A stretch of DNA of 64,000 nt from Schizochytrium sp. CCTCC M209059 (lineage: Eukaryota; Sar; Bigyra; Thraustochytrida; Thraustochytriidae), in the NCBI GenBank assembly GCA_000818945.1, contig KN805415.1:186275-250274 (forward strand), given 5' to 3'. Each line of letters begins with the position of its first letter. Position 1 is the stretch's first letter. Positions 47,089 to 57,500 of the stretch are shown one piece after another. The translations under genes and the position numbers were made by a program. The notes under the pieces are model-generated. The model worked only from the letters and a program-made list of their open reading frames with translations. It made no database searches and had not been told where the DNA came from.

Positions 47089-49557
47089 TCAGAGGGCGAT
47101 GCGCTGCGCCCGATGCGTGCCGTGGTGCACGCACGGCTTGGTCCCTGAAGGGGACTCCGAGTTTAGTGATGAGGACATCGATGCTTCAGAAGAGGCCTTG
47201 GGATTGTTTGCATGGCGAACGAAATTCTGATGACAGTCGTTGCAAGCATCAAAGTTGTTGCAAACAAGGCAGCGCCAGCGCGACTTTGAAATCTGTTTCT
47301 GGCACGAGTCGCAGATGAACTCGATGGGTCCCGTCTCGGCGTAAATCCTCCCGTGCTTGACCTTTTCTGAAGTCGACATTCCAAGCGTCGGCGAGTTCAC
47401 CGTCCCTCGATGTTCCTCGCCAAGTTTGGGCAAGCACTCGACGCAAAAGTAAGGTTCGACCATATAGATTAGCCGGTCGCGGAGCTCGTCGACGGTTTCT
47501 TTGCCATCGTCGCGCGCAAGCTTGTCCACATTCAAGCCGAGACGATGAATGCACCGAATGTGATAACCCCTATCACATCCGTCGCAAAGGACCGTCGAAT
47601 CGTCCACATTTCCCCGCAGGTTACAGGCCCGGCATCGAAAGCTCTCGTCCAGAAAGACGGGCGCCGGCAACTTCTTTGAGGCTTCTCGTGCAAGTGAGAG
47701 AGACTTCTTCTTGATATTGGCTTCCGCCAGAGAGGCGTGTGCCCTTGCAGCGGCTCCCAAACTCGCGCTCGTGCCGGCGCGAGCCTTTTTATTGGCGGAG
47801 CCTCCTCCCATGGTACTTGGACTCCGTTTCTTTCGAAGCGCCGAGGGTGTTGCGGCTGCAGAACTCGAGGAGCGTGATCGTGCCAGTGACGGAGTCAGGC
47901 GGCCGGATTCACCACCGCCCATGCTGCTCAGGTCTCCTTGCGAGGCCTGGGCCAGCACGGAAGTGCTCCCTACAGAAGCGACACTTCCCTGTGCGGCGGA
48001 AGTTCGCCCGCGCTTACGCGCCGCTCGCCTCGAGCATGTTTCAAGATGATTGGCGAAACGCGTCACGCCAACTTTGCACTTGCACAACTGGCACACACAC
48101 AGCTGTTTTGTTGTCACGGCGTCCACGTTAAGGTGAACGTCGCGATAAGAGAGGACTTCGGACGCCTCCTCGTCTGGCCAGCAATATCGGTTTTTCCAAC
48201 GCCTGTGCCGCTCCACGAAGCGCTCCACGCGGTTCATGGGCAATGGCGAAATGACGTCGGCGCGGGCTCCTCCGTCCCGCCACGGCGGCGGCGCCAGTAC
48301 TTCTTCTTTGGGCGCTTGCAACGGAATGGGAGCTTCAGGCTTGACAAAGCTCGAGCCACCCGCTGCCAATGATACGTTGCCCCCTTGGGGGACCTCGGGG
48401 TTCGCAGCCGCCCTGCTCGTCTTTTCTTCGACAGCCTTTGTGACGGGAAAGATTTTGGTTGGGGCCACTGTTGCCTTGGGTTTGGACGGCGTCGACGTCT
48501 TGGCTAGAGTCTGGGCTTCTTTTTGAGCTTTGGATTTGCCTTCTGGTACCAAGCTCGTGGTATTTTTGGGCGTTGCGGTGTTCACGTTTTTGTCAACGGC
48601 AGGCCCAGGCTTGCGTGCGCTCCCACCATTGCCCTGGGGTGCCTGAGGGGCGCTCATGGGTTGCTTTTGTTTTTTAATGGGTTGTGGTGGTTTTTTCGCT
48701 GGCGAGGATTGACTTGCGCTTAGCTTGTTGGGGGCTGACTGCCTCGGCTTTTTCGACGGAGAAGAAGAAGAAGAAGAAGAAGAAGAAGCGGGAAAAGAAG
48801 AAAAAGAAGAGGAAGGCACTGTGCTCGCGTTCGTATGGGTTCCAGATCGCGCGTACTGCGCCTGCATTCCGGCGTTGTGGCCTTGTTGCAGCGGCGCGTT
48901 GTAATGTTGTATGGGCCCGTGAGATTGTCTAGAAGGAGGCTGTTGTGACTGAAACTGCCCGAGCTGAGACTGATGGGGGCCCGAGGCGGCCTGAGGCAGA
49001 TGCAAGTGATTAAGTCCTCCGAACTGGCTTAGTATGCGTTGCTGCAGCTCGTTCAGTGATGTATCGGGACGACTTGGTTGTGCTGGTTGTGATTGGGGAT
49101 TCGCGTAAAAGGTCGACTGGTTTGCGTACTGTTGGAGATGGAGTTGCAATTGCTGCTCTTGGTGTTTTTTCAGTTGCTCCTGCTGCTTCTGCAGCTCTTC
49201 CTGCTGCTTTTGCAGCTGCAAAAGAAGACTGTCATGGTACGCTGACGAAACGGATGGGTCTAAACCAGCCGGTAGGAATTGGCGAACCTGCTGCAACACT
49301 GAGGAGGGTAATGACATTTGCGACGTCGAGGTTCCAGGCCCCACGCCCGAGGTGTGCATGCCTTGGGCAGGCCATAGTCCACTCTGCGCCTGCTGCGACG
49401 ACGACTGCTGCTGCTGCTGCTGCTGCTGCTGCGTCCGTGTCGGCAGCCCTATGGCCTGCATGAGACTATGCACATAGCTCTGTGCTCCAAAGCCGGGCTC
49501 CTGCTGTTGCTGCTGTTGCTGCTGGTGCTGCTGCTGTAACGACTGCTGCTGGCCCAT
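47089..49557 (-). CDS. Chromatin-type protein with SGF11-like, PHD and ZZ zinc fingers, polyQ N-terminus
   Basis: An 822-residue, probably nuclear protein. Residues 1-230 are Gln-rich, with CAG-encoded runs. About 230-430 is Ser/Pro/Lys-rich and disordered. At about 486-510, CQLCKCKVGVTRFANHLETC matches the SGF11-type zinc finger (CxxC...RFA.HLE.C) used in the SAGA deubiquitinase module to contact nucleosomes. A PHD finger at about 638-705 has CRACN, LCDGCDRGYHIRC and FCVEC; it is the type that reads histone H3 tails, and carries an insert of about 25 residues before its last Cys pair. A ZZ-type finger at about 746-776 has CDSC, WRCLVC and CNDC. The C-terminal HHGTHR adds histidines. A SAGA- or acetyltransferase-linked reader is a reasonable guess, but I do not recognise the exact orthologue. 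The ATG at 49557 is the first in a frame that stays open, Met-free, further upstream, so the true start could be in another exon. Confidence 0.82.
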   Translation of the reverse strand: MGQQQSLQQQHQQQQQQQQEPGFGAQSYVHSLMQAIGLPTRTQQQQQQQQQSSSQQAQSGLWPAQGMHTSGVGPGTSTSQMSLPSSVLQQVRQFLPAGLDPSVSSAYHDSLLLQLQKQQEELQKQQEQLKKHQEQQLQLHLQQYANQSTFYANPQSQPAQPSRPDTSLNELQQRILSQFGGLNHLHLPQAASGPHQSQLGQFQSQQPPSRQSHGPIQHYNAPLQQGHNAGMQAQYARSGTHTNASTVPSSSFSSFPASSSSSSSSSPSKKPRQSAPNKLSASQSSPAKKPPQPIKKQKQPMSAPQAPQGNGGSARKPGPAVDKNVNTATPKNTTSLVPEGKSKAQKEAQTLAKTSTPSKPKATVAPTKIFPVTKAVEEKTSRAAANPEVPQGGNVSLAAGGSSFVKPEAPIPLQAPKEEVLAPPPWRDGGARADVISPLPMNRVERFVERHRRWKNRYCWPDEEASEVLSYRDVHLNVDAVTTKQLCVCQLCKCKVGVTRFANHLETCSRRAARKRGRTSAAQGSVASVGSTSVLAQASQGDLSSMGGGESGRLTPSLARSRSSSSAAATPSALRKKRSPSTMGGGSANKKARAGTSASLGAAARAHASLAEANIKKKSLSLAREASKKLPAPVFLDESFRCRACNLRGNVDDSTVLCDGCDRGYHIRCIHRLGLNVDKLARDDGKETVDELRDRLIYMVEPYFCVECLPKLGEEHRGTVNSPTLGMSTSEKVKHGRIYAETGPIEFICDSCQKQISKSRWRCLVCNNFDACNDCHQNFVRHANNPKASSEASMSSSLNSESPSGTKPCVHHGTHRAQRIAL

Positions 49558-51014
49558 GGGTCGCTGCTGCCGAGCCTGCTGCTGCTGCCGCTGCTGTTGC
49601 TGCTGCTGCAGCGGTGACTGCTGCTGCTGCTGCTGCTGCGGCCGCTGCCGCTGCCGCTGCTGCTGCGCCGCAGGCGCGTCGGGCCCGGGCCCGAAGCTGG
49701 CCCCGGCGCCGGCGCCGGCCCGGGGCGCGGCGGGCCGGTCTGTTCCACTCCTGCTCGGGCTGCGCGTCTGCTTCCTTCCCGTCCACCGGCATTCGTTCGT
49801 TCATTCATTCATTCATTCGCTCTTTCATTCATTCATTCGCTCGCTCGTCCGCTCCTCCCTTCGATCGATCGACCGTTCCGTGCGTACTCGTAGCTCGCGT
49901 AGCAGAGGCCCGGATCAATCGCGCGCCCGGGTCGAGCAGCTGGGGAGGACAAAGCGAGAATGAATGCAACGCGAGCGAGAGGTTCTCGAGGATGGCGCGG
50001 CCCGCAATGGTCGGCGACAGCGAAATGCTCGTTTGGAAAGGACGAGCGGCGCGAAGAAAGCAAGAAGGGATCAGCGCCCTCCCGTCTCAGCAGCAATGTG
50101 TAATGTGCTGTCTGTCTTCAAACAGTCGAACAACACGAAATGCATATCCATATGACGACCGTGAGTGACCGCACTGTCAGCGGCTCTTTTTCTTTTTACA
50201 AAAGAGGTTTCACGAGCTCGAAGAGGGAGGGACGTGTGGTCAAGGAAAAGAGATATTGACGGCGATGAATCGGACGAAAAGGATCAACACAAGGATCGCA
50301 AGCGTTTCCTTTTTGAAGGAGCCACTTCCATCACACAATACGCTTTGTCAACCAAAATATGGACAAGTACGACTGACCTTTTTACAAGCCACATTCGTTC
50401 CTTTTTCATATCCTGCATCTATCTTGCGTTTTGTCTCTATGTCTGACTGATTCCATGCTCTTCGTGGCGGGTTAGCTCTTCATTCCTTTGCTGTGACCAT
50501 CTACCTTTTACCAGGATGACATGAGTCTTCACGGCACTCCCTCGCAGAAACGGCTGGCTACCTTGGCGAGAAAAATTCTGCGCGCTCGTTCAGCCAGGGC
50601 AGCAAGTGAAATGATCTATTCGCACACGAACCCAGGGCCGTCCCGCCCCGTGCATCACAGTATACACATTGCCATCCTTCGCCATCCTTCACGCACACAG
50701 TGGCTTTGGGGGGGGGCGATGAGCGATCTGCGCAACGCAATTTCATCATCGCCAAACAACAAGATAGGCAGGCCTAGCTTCCACGTTGGCCAGCAGCGGC
50801 GATCATCCGAGTCAAGCAAATCGATAACGTGCTATCAGACAGACCTACGCACGAGCGAGTGAGCGAGAAGAAGAAGGGGAGACCCCGGAGACAGGAGCAG
50901 GACAGGCGGCGACTCGTGCGCTTTGAGGCGAAAGTACACCGACCCTGGCTGACTGGCTGCCTGGCTGCCTGACTGCGTGTCAGTACTGAAGAGAGAGTAT
51001 ACTTCGCACATACC
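49558..51014. other. Intergenic region upstream of the zinc-finger and small membrane-protein genes
   Basis: About 1.46 kb with both promoters of a divergent pair. The first 150 bp are CAG/GCC-rich and open in all minus frames. It contains (ATTC)n at 49797-49836, and AT-rich DNA from about 50120 to 50500. The open frame 50521-50862 has no recognisable feature. No gene is called. Confidence 0.45.
49797..49836 (+). repeat. (ATTC)n microsatellite
   Basis: GTTC and ATTC units in two short runs upstream of the zinc-finger gene. Confidence 0.8.
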
Positions 51015-51647
51015 ATGGTCGTGATGTTGAGCAAGAAGACCGCGGTCCTCGGCCTCTTTGTTGGAGTGCTCGCCCTGAGCGCCCCCGCGAGCAGCGTGTT
51101 GGCCGAAGAGGTCGATATCCCAGAACCCGCAGAGTCCGAAGACGTCTTTGGTGCGGACAAGGAGGATGATATCGACGTGATGGATATCAATGAGGAATTC
51201 GGTGACAACGATGGAGATGACGCTGCTGCCGCCGGTGCCGCTGACGAACAGCCACAGGTGAGCGCCGAAGAGGTAGAGCGACTGCAAAAGCTATTTTCTC
51301 AGCTCTCTGAGGAGTGTAATGAGCAGGTGCGGCTTGCATACACCGAAGGCAAAGAGCTTTCGGACGACTGCAAAGAAGAGGTTCAGACCATCATGAGGCG
51401 AGAGAACGCCAATGCCAAGGCCGCTAATGCTGCCAATCCTGCCAAAGATTCAGACAAGTCAGACCCAACATTCACCATTTTGGGCTTCGTGGTCCTACTC
51501 CTTGCTGGTCTTGTGGCCTGGGGCGTCTATGCGCAACGCACCATTATTGACCAGATGCCTGAGACTAAGCCCAAAAAGCTTTCCAAGCAGAAGCAGCTCA
51601 AGCTTAAGATGAAGGAACAAAAGCGCGCCGGACCTAGCATTCAGTGA
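51015..51647 (+). CDS. Small single-pass membrane protein, unknown function
   Basis: A 210-residue protein, not recognised. Residues 1-30 are a clear signal peptide ending SAPASSVLA. Residues 31-75 are very acidic (DKEDDIDVMDINEEFGDNDG). Residues 80-135 are a helical segment with two cysteines about 20 residues apart (SEECNEQ and LSDDCKEE), which could form a disulphide-linked helical hairpin. One membrane helix follows (about 153-173, FTILGFVVLLLAGLVAWGV). The last 37 residues are basic (KPKKLSKQKQLKLKMKEQKR) and should face the cytosol. The topology is therefore type I. The layout recalls small ER or endosomal membrane factors, without a specific match. The start context ACCATGG is strong. 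Confidence 0.78.
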   Translation: MVVMLSKKTAVLGLFVGVLALSAPASSVLAEEVDIPEPAESEDVFGADKEDDIDVMDINEEFGDNDGDDAAAAGAADEQPQVSAEEVERLQKLFSQLSEECNEQVRLAYTEGKELSDDCKEEVQTIMRRENANAKAANAANPAKDSDKSDPTFTILGFVVLLLAGLVAWGVYAQRTIIDQMPETKPKKLSKQKQLKLKMKEQKRAGPSIQ

Positions 51648-52179
51648 GTACTCATTTGCAACTATTTTTCTATTTTACAAATAGCAGTAGAAAAGGTCTA
51701 CAAAACGCGCAGGCGCCAAAAGATGAGCGAATAGGCGCACGCGCGCATCAGTGCACGTCTTGCGTGCCAAAGACTTGGCGGTGACCCGATGACATCCTGC
51801 ATTGTGCACGAGCTTTGCAACGCAACGGCGACGATGGCATTGATCCTACAGACAGAAAGATCGTCATGATGACTACGCACGACTGCGCGCACGCAAACTG
51901 CATTGTGCACGAGCAGACTGTTTTTCTTGATGTTGATGATGCAGTTTGCACCATTGTATCAACTTGGTATGCGCCACGCCAATTGGAGCGAGTCACCACG
52001 AGCAAACAGTTATCACACGCAAAAGAGTTCTTTATGTTGTTTCATTTTGCATCATTGCCAAACCTTGTCATACGCCACGCCCAGTTGCAACGAGGCACCG
52101 CACGCAAAAGCGTTCCTAATGCTGTTTTATTTAGCATCATTGTCAAAACATGGTATGGGCCTTGCCCTTTTGGAGTGAA
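51648..52179. other. 3' intergenic region with a tandem repeat
   Basis: 532 bp between convergent genes. CTGCATTGTGCACGAGC occurs twice (51797 and 51899), and a degenerate tandem repeat occupies 51948-52165. No gene is recognised. Confidence 0.55.
51948..52165 (+). repeat. Three-copy degenerate tandem repeat, units of about 101 and 85 bp
   Basis: Units begin at 51948, 52049 and 52134 with GCAxCATTG, followed by TGGTATGCGCCACGCC, TTGTCATACGCCACGCC and ATGGTATGGGCC respectively. The first two also share CACACGCAAAAG / CGCACGCAAAAG. The array ends within 20 bp of the MFS gene's stop codon. Confidence 0.75.
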
Positions 52180-53982
52180 TCACGGGGCTTCCTCTACGAG
52201 ACCAGCGACCTCCATCTTTTCAATGGCAATGAGCTCGTCGTGCTGCTTGCGTCTGTCGCGCGGGGGCTCGCGAATGTGGCGCTGCAAGAGAACGAGCAGC
52301 ACAGGAGAAATGAGTGTGACAACGAGAATGACGAACCACATATACTGCGGGTCGCCCTCTCGCGCCGGCGGGCATTCCTGCAACGTGTCAATACACGGCT
52401 CGCCGGCAGCAAGAAGCGCTTGAGGACAAAAGTGGCAGGTGGCGTCGCACTGGCCTGCCCATGGCGCGGCGCAATCGAGACAGAACGTTTTAGCGCACGT
52501 GCCAGCTCCAGCCTTGATCCATTCGAGACAATGCGCTGCGTCAGGGGCGCACAACGGCTGAGGCGGGCAGTAATGCTGCAACAAGTACCCCGACATGTAG
52601 CCCGTGGGTAACTTGGACAGGAAAAGTGGGGCGTTGGCCAAGGCCATGAAACCAGCCTCCTGGCCCTCGGGTGCCACAGATACCTGATAGTCGAGGAAAC
52701 GCGGATTCCAGAGCGACTCGCCGAGCGAAAGCTGAACGACAAAGCCCACGGCTGCCCAGATATCGTTGGTCATGGCCGGATACATGGCGCTTGACGCCGA
52801 GATAAAAGCACCCATCGTAATGACACGAAAGGCGTCGAGGTGCGCGGTCCAGGCGGATACGAGGGGCACAAGGACGATGATCATGATCGGGTTCAACGAG
52901 AAAATCAGGCCCTTGTTCACGGTCTCTCCATGCACTCGCACCAAGTACTTTGGCAACGTGGCGTCCAGATGTCGGAAAATGCTGCGCAGATTCACCATGA
53001 TGATTGAGAAAGCGAAGAAGCGCAAAAAGGAGGGGTCGCGCAAAAGGCCGAGCAAACTGCCACTATTGGCGTTCCCTCCGCGGCGAGCAGAGGCGGAGTT
53101 CGCGTTTGCGGTGTCCGATGCGTCCCTGCCAAGGCGTGAGTCTCTGAGTCCAAAGGTGGCCAAAGCAAGCCCGATGGCGCTGGCCCCGGCACAGGCAAGC
53201 AGGATCATGCGATGACTACTCAAGCCGTCAAAAAGCCCGACTGTTAACCCTATGGTGGCAAGGTCACCTTCCGCTTCAGTTGCCTTCTCTACAGTGGTAG
53301 GAGCCACTGCAATGGTAAAGAAATCGTTGGCAAAGCCTGTGAGCATGCCTCCGAAATTTAGCATGACGGTGAAGATGCCAAAAGCGAAGCTGCGCAAGTG
53401 CTCAGGAGCGAGTCTGCGCACGGCAACCGCCAGCACAGGGATGCCAAGCGCGTCTGCGATGGGCAAGACCAGGTACAAATTGAACTTTACAACCCAGAGG
53501 GACGATGTCGTGGCCATGGACAACCGCGACAACACCGCAAGCGCGAATCCCAGCTGCATGCTCGCACGCACTCCAAGTTCATCAATGTATTTCCCGAGGA
53601 GCATGCCGTAGACCGAGATTGCCGCGCCATAGAACCCGTACAGCATTCCTGCGTCCGAGTCGTTCAAATGGAACTCCTCCGTCAGGAAGAGAGCAATGTT
53701 TGTGCTTACGCTAAAGTAAGCAAAAGCGTTGAGAAGTTTGCACACAAAAACAACACCAAGCCCCGGCGCCTCGCGAGCGAGACGGGCTACATTCGTCCGC
53801 ACCGAGGGCGTCGCCCGGTGTTTCCTGCGACCGCCCGCGCCCGCGCCCGCGCCCGTGCCCCCGCGAGAATGGAAGGCGTGGCCATCGTCGACTTCGTTCG
53901 AATTGCGTAGCATGGCTTCCACCTCGGCCGCCGCCGCATTCGGCTCTGCCCCGGATTCCGCAGACGACCTCTGCCGTCTCAT
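52180..53982 (-). CDS. Major facilitator superfamily transporter
   Basis: A 600-residue, 12-helix membrane transporter from the ATG at 53982 (the longer frame begins at GTG). Residues 1-65 are Ala/Glu/Arg-rich and cytosolic. Helices start at about 75 (VVFVCKLLNAFAYFSV); the first half includes MLYGFYGAAISVYGMLLGKYIDELG, the loop 2-3 region typical of MFS proteins. A long, charged cytosolic loop (about 275-305, with Asn/Ser/Arg) divides the halves. The second half includes FLRFFAFSIIMVNLRS and FMALANAPLFLSKLPTGYMS. A Cys-rich loop of about 60 residues between the last two helices (CPPQPLCAPDAAHC through CDATCHFC) probably forms disulphides outside or in a lumen. The general form is like the POT/peptide or sugar-porter groups, but the substrate cannot be told. 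Confidence 0.85.
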   Translation of the reverse strand: MRRQRSSAESGAEPNAAAAEVEAMLRNSNEVDDGHAFHSRGGTGAGAGAGGRRKHRATPSVRTNVARLAREAPGLGVVFVCKLLNAFAYFSVSTNIALFLTEEFHLNDSDAGMLYGFYGAAISVYGMLLGKYIDELGVRASMQLGFALAVLSRLSMATTSSLWVVKFNLYLVLPIADALGIPVLAVAVRRLAPEHLRSFAFGIFTVMLNFGGMLTGFANDFFTIAVAPTTVEKATEAEGDLATIGLTVGLFDGLSSHRMILLACAGASAIGLALATFGLRDSRLGRDASDTANANSASARRGGNANSGSLLGLLRDPSFLRFFAFSIIMVNLRSIFRHLDATLPKYLVRVHGETVNKGLIFSLNPIMIIVLVPLVSAWTAHLDAFRVITMGAFISASSAMYPAMTNDIWAAVGFVVQLSLGESLWNPRFLDYQVSVAPEGQEAGFMALANAPLFLSKLPTGYMSGYLLQHYCPPQPLCAPDAAHCLEWIKAGAGTCAKTFCLDCAAPWAGQCDATCHFCPQALLAAGEPCIDTLQECPPAREGDPQYMWFVILVVTLISPVLLVLLQRHIREPPRDRRKQHDELIAIEKMEVAGLVEEAP

Positions 53983-54542
53983 TCCCGGCCGGTTGCCTCG
54001 GCCCGCGCCGCCGCCGCCCGCGCCGCCGGATCCCGCGTGCGCGTGCAGTTCGCCGAGGCGGTCTGGTACGGCGCCGTCATCCCCCGGCCGCGGCACCGTG
54101 CACGATATCGCGGCCGCGCGCAGAAGCAGATCCGAAGAGACCTAAGCAAAATGGGTTGCGCATTTGGGTCACTTCGTCAACGGCTCTGCGGAGGTGGCTG
54201 CGCTGGGGCGAGAGGCGGCGGCCGTGCCGCCCATTGCGGCGTAGATGAATGAAGGGAGCCCGTTTTAGGCCTATGGCATACATAGGCCGGGACAGCGCGT
54301 TGTGGCCTTGCGGTGGGCGGTTGACTAGGTCTTTGTTTCTTTGCTTGTCTGCATGTACCTAGGCGTGCTTGCGTGCTTGGAGAGAGAATAATTTGAGAGC
54401 CAAAGCCAGGGGGGGGGGGGGGGGGACAGTGAAGGAGCCTTGTTCCCTTTTATGACTGGGAACTTTGAGAGTGGAGAAGTCTTGCAAACCTGGGCCCGGG
54501 TCGAGAGCCTGCCCACGGGGCAGCGGCAGCGGCAGCGTCACG
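53983..54542. promoter_or_regulatory. Divergent intergenic region between the MFS and channel genes
   Basis: 560 bp with both promoters. It contains TTTTAGGCCTATGGC (54263-54277), GCTT/GCGT units at 54361-54380 and a 17-G run at 54409-54425. Both neighbouring frames run open into it from non-ATG codons. Confidence 0.5.
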
Positions 54543-57500
54543 ATGGCCGAGGACCGGTCGAGCTTGCGCAACTTTGCGGCGCTGTTGACGAGCTCGCGCG
54601 GGGCGCAGGTGCTCCTACATGGCCAGAGCCACGGACCGCCTGTGCGTGCGAAGCTTCGCTTAGAAATTGCCGCGGCAGAAACGGCACCACAATGGGGAGC
54701 GAACGTGGCAGAGATGACCTCGACATCGCGAATGCAAATTATTCCCGTGTCGCACTGGCGCGGCATGCGCAACGCTCTCGCGCGGTGGCGAATTCGATCA
54801 TCTTCCTCTAGGATCAAGACAGAAAAAGACGCCAAACCACAACGAGATAATGCAAAGGACTTTGCCATCGCCGACATTCAAAGCGTCATCCTCGGACGCG
54901 AAACGGCCAACTTCGAGAGAACGCAAAGGTACATGCGCAGCACTTCGGGCGAACATGCGCTTGACCTTGAGGATCTCGGGTATCGATGCTTTTCCATTAT
55001 CGTCCAGCCTGAGGAAGGCGAAGAACGATCCATTGACATCGAAGTGCCAGCCGCCCAGGGAGGACGAGCACGTCGAGACCGCCTTGCATACGGCGTGGCC
55101 GCACTCGTGGGGAAAAGCATGACATTTGACGCACCTAAATCGCTGTCCGCCGCGACACATCAACCTGGCGTGGCAGAGCGCCTGCATACGCTCATGTTTG
55201 GACGCCCAGTGACAATATTCTTGGCATGCTGTATCTTCGTTTCTGTGACGGTCATGGCATGTTTGACTCCCTTGCTCGAAGTGGACTCGAGTCTTGGGGC
55301 TCGCTATGCCGCCGAGATTCAGCTTGCCAGTGCCATCAATACCGCAATGTCATGGGTCTTTACGATCGAGGTCGTGGCCAAAATTCTCGCCTTTGAAAGT
55401 CTTGTCTTTTACCTATCGGACCCATGGAACGCGCTCGACTTTTTTGTCGTGGCCGCCGGCTGGCTCAGCGACCTCGCTACCGCTCCTGGAGCCTCGGCGA
55501 CGAACGATAGCGCTTTGAACTTTACGGCACTACGTGCGCTACGTGCGCTGCGTGTCCTCCGGACCTTTAAAATGCTCGAAGGAATTCGTGAGATCGTTGA
55601 CACTTTCATCAAAACGCTCAAGGCTGTAGTGCAATGCATGCTCTTGTACTTTTACTTTGTCGGCCTTTCTGCAATCGTGGCGTCCGGATTGTGGCAAAGC
55701 ACATTAAAGTATCATTGCGCGCTGTTCGACAAGTCTGGCACCGGGAGCTGGACGCCACTCCAGCCTCGGCAATATTGCAGTCCTGGGAATGATGCAGGCT
55801 TGGCGTGCCCGGGATTGTCTACGTGTGTAGAACTCGACGCTTCCCCGGGGCGCGGTTTCCTGTCATTCTTGGCTTCTCTCAATACGCTGTACGCTGTATC
55901 GGTTCGTGCTGGCCTCGGAGAGTATTTGCGAGGGCTTTTGGTGGCGGCGGATTCATCGGCGTCATCGGTGGCTGTGGTGATCTTCTTTGTTGTCTTTAAT
56001 CTTTTCGTGAATGGCATGGTCTTTTCTATTTTTATTGCCATTATCCGAAACACCTTTACCTCAACGCAGCGGAAAGCAAAAGAACGCAAGTACCGGATGA
56101 GCCTCAAGATCCAGCGCGAGTCTGCAATGGTCGCACCCGCACGAATGACTTTCACTGCACGGGCTACTCGACGCGTGACTGACGTCCGCTCCATGGTGAG
56201 CGATATCGTGAAACCCGTGCCGCCTCGGCCGCCGCTGGTAGAAGCTGCAGCCCATATCGCGGATTCTAGCATTTTCCGAGGCTGTATCAGCACGCTGATT
56301 CTTCTCAATTGTCTCTCTTTTGCGTTGGAGTACCATGGGCAGCCCGAGTCGGAGAAACGGTGGATGTCTACCGCAGAACTCTGCTTTACGGCCCTCTTTC
56401 TATTGGAGATGGGTGTCAAAGTGCTCGCACTTGGTGGGTTCCGCGCGTACCTTGGCAACGTCTGGAATGCCTTTGATTTCGTGGTGGTCATGAGCTCCGT
56501 CGTGGGCATTTTCGCGAGCTCTTTCGTCAACCTGTCTCTTTTGCGCATTTTGCGACTTTTGCGCGTTGTGAGGCTTCTTCGTCGTAATGCGGATATTGTG
56601 CGCATCCTCATGGCGCTCATTCACTCTTTTCCTCAGCTTGCAAATCTTATTCTCTTTTGCGGACTCGTTTTCAGTGTCTTTGGCATTATGGGGATGCAAT
56701 TGTATGGAGCAAAGCTTGGTCTGCCAACTCAAGCAGAGCTTAATGCTGCAGGCGGCAACTTTACCGAGGCGTACTCGCCTCCACGAGCGAACTTTGACAC
56801 CTTTCCAGCAGCGCTCTTGACGCTCTTTCAAATGATGACGGGCGGGGCACAATGGCCAATCTATTACTCGATTCTAGAGAGCAGCATGGGGTCAACGGCA
56901 CCCATCTTCTTTTTGACGTTTGGTGTCTTTTCGACTTTTATCATTCTTAACTTTTTGGTCGTCATCATCATGAGCAACTTTGGCCTCTCTCCGGATGCCC
57001 TACAAAAGTTACGGGAAGAAAGGGAAAGGATTGTTCTCCGGACCCTCGCGCAAAAGGAGAAAATAATCAAAGATAAAAGGGCGCTCACGCTCCGCGACAA
57101 CCGGGATTCGTCAAGTCTGGGCCATGGTGACCAGAGCTCCCATGACAGAGCCAGCGTTCAAGCGCAATACCTTGTTGAGGAAGGGAGAAAAAGCAGTCTT
57201 TTGTCTCGCTTTGCTCGAATTATTCCGCCTCAACGACGCGAATATTCGCTCTTGGTTCTGCCGCCTCACGCAACCATGCGAACAGCCATGGCCCGATTAA
57301 GCGAGCACGCTTGGTTCAAGGGTTTTATTCTCTTTGTCGTGATGCTGAGCAGTGTCTCGCTTACCCTGGAGTCGCCCGCACACCCACCTGCGGGACTGCT
57401 CAAGGTCGTGCTCGACGTTTCGGAGATCATTTTTCTGGCCGTCTTCACTCTCGAGTTTGGAGTCAAGGTCATCGCGTGCGGCTTTGTCCTTCCCTCGGAA

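Noticed and set aside
53983..54096. Longer N-terminus of the MFS transporter
   Set aside because: It begins with GTG and is Gly/Ala-rich; the first ATG is at 53982.
54465..54542. Longer N-terminus of the channel
   Set aside because: It begins with TTG; the first ATG is at 54543.
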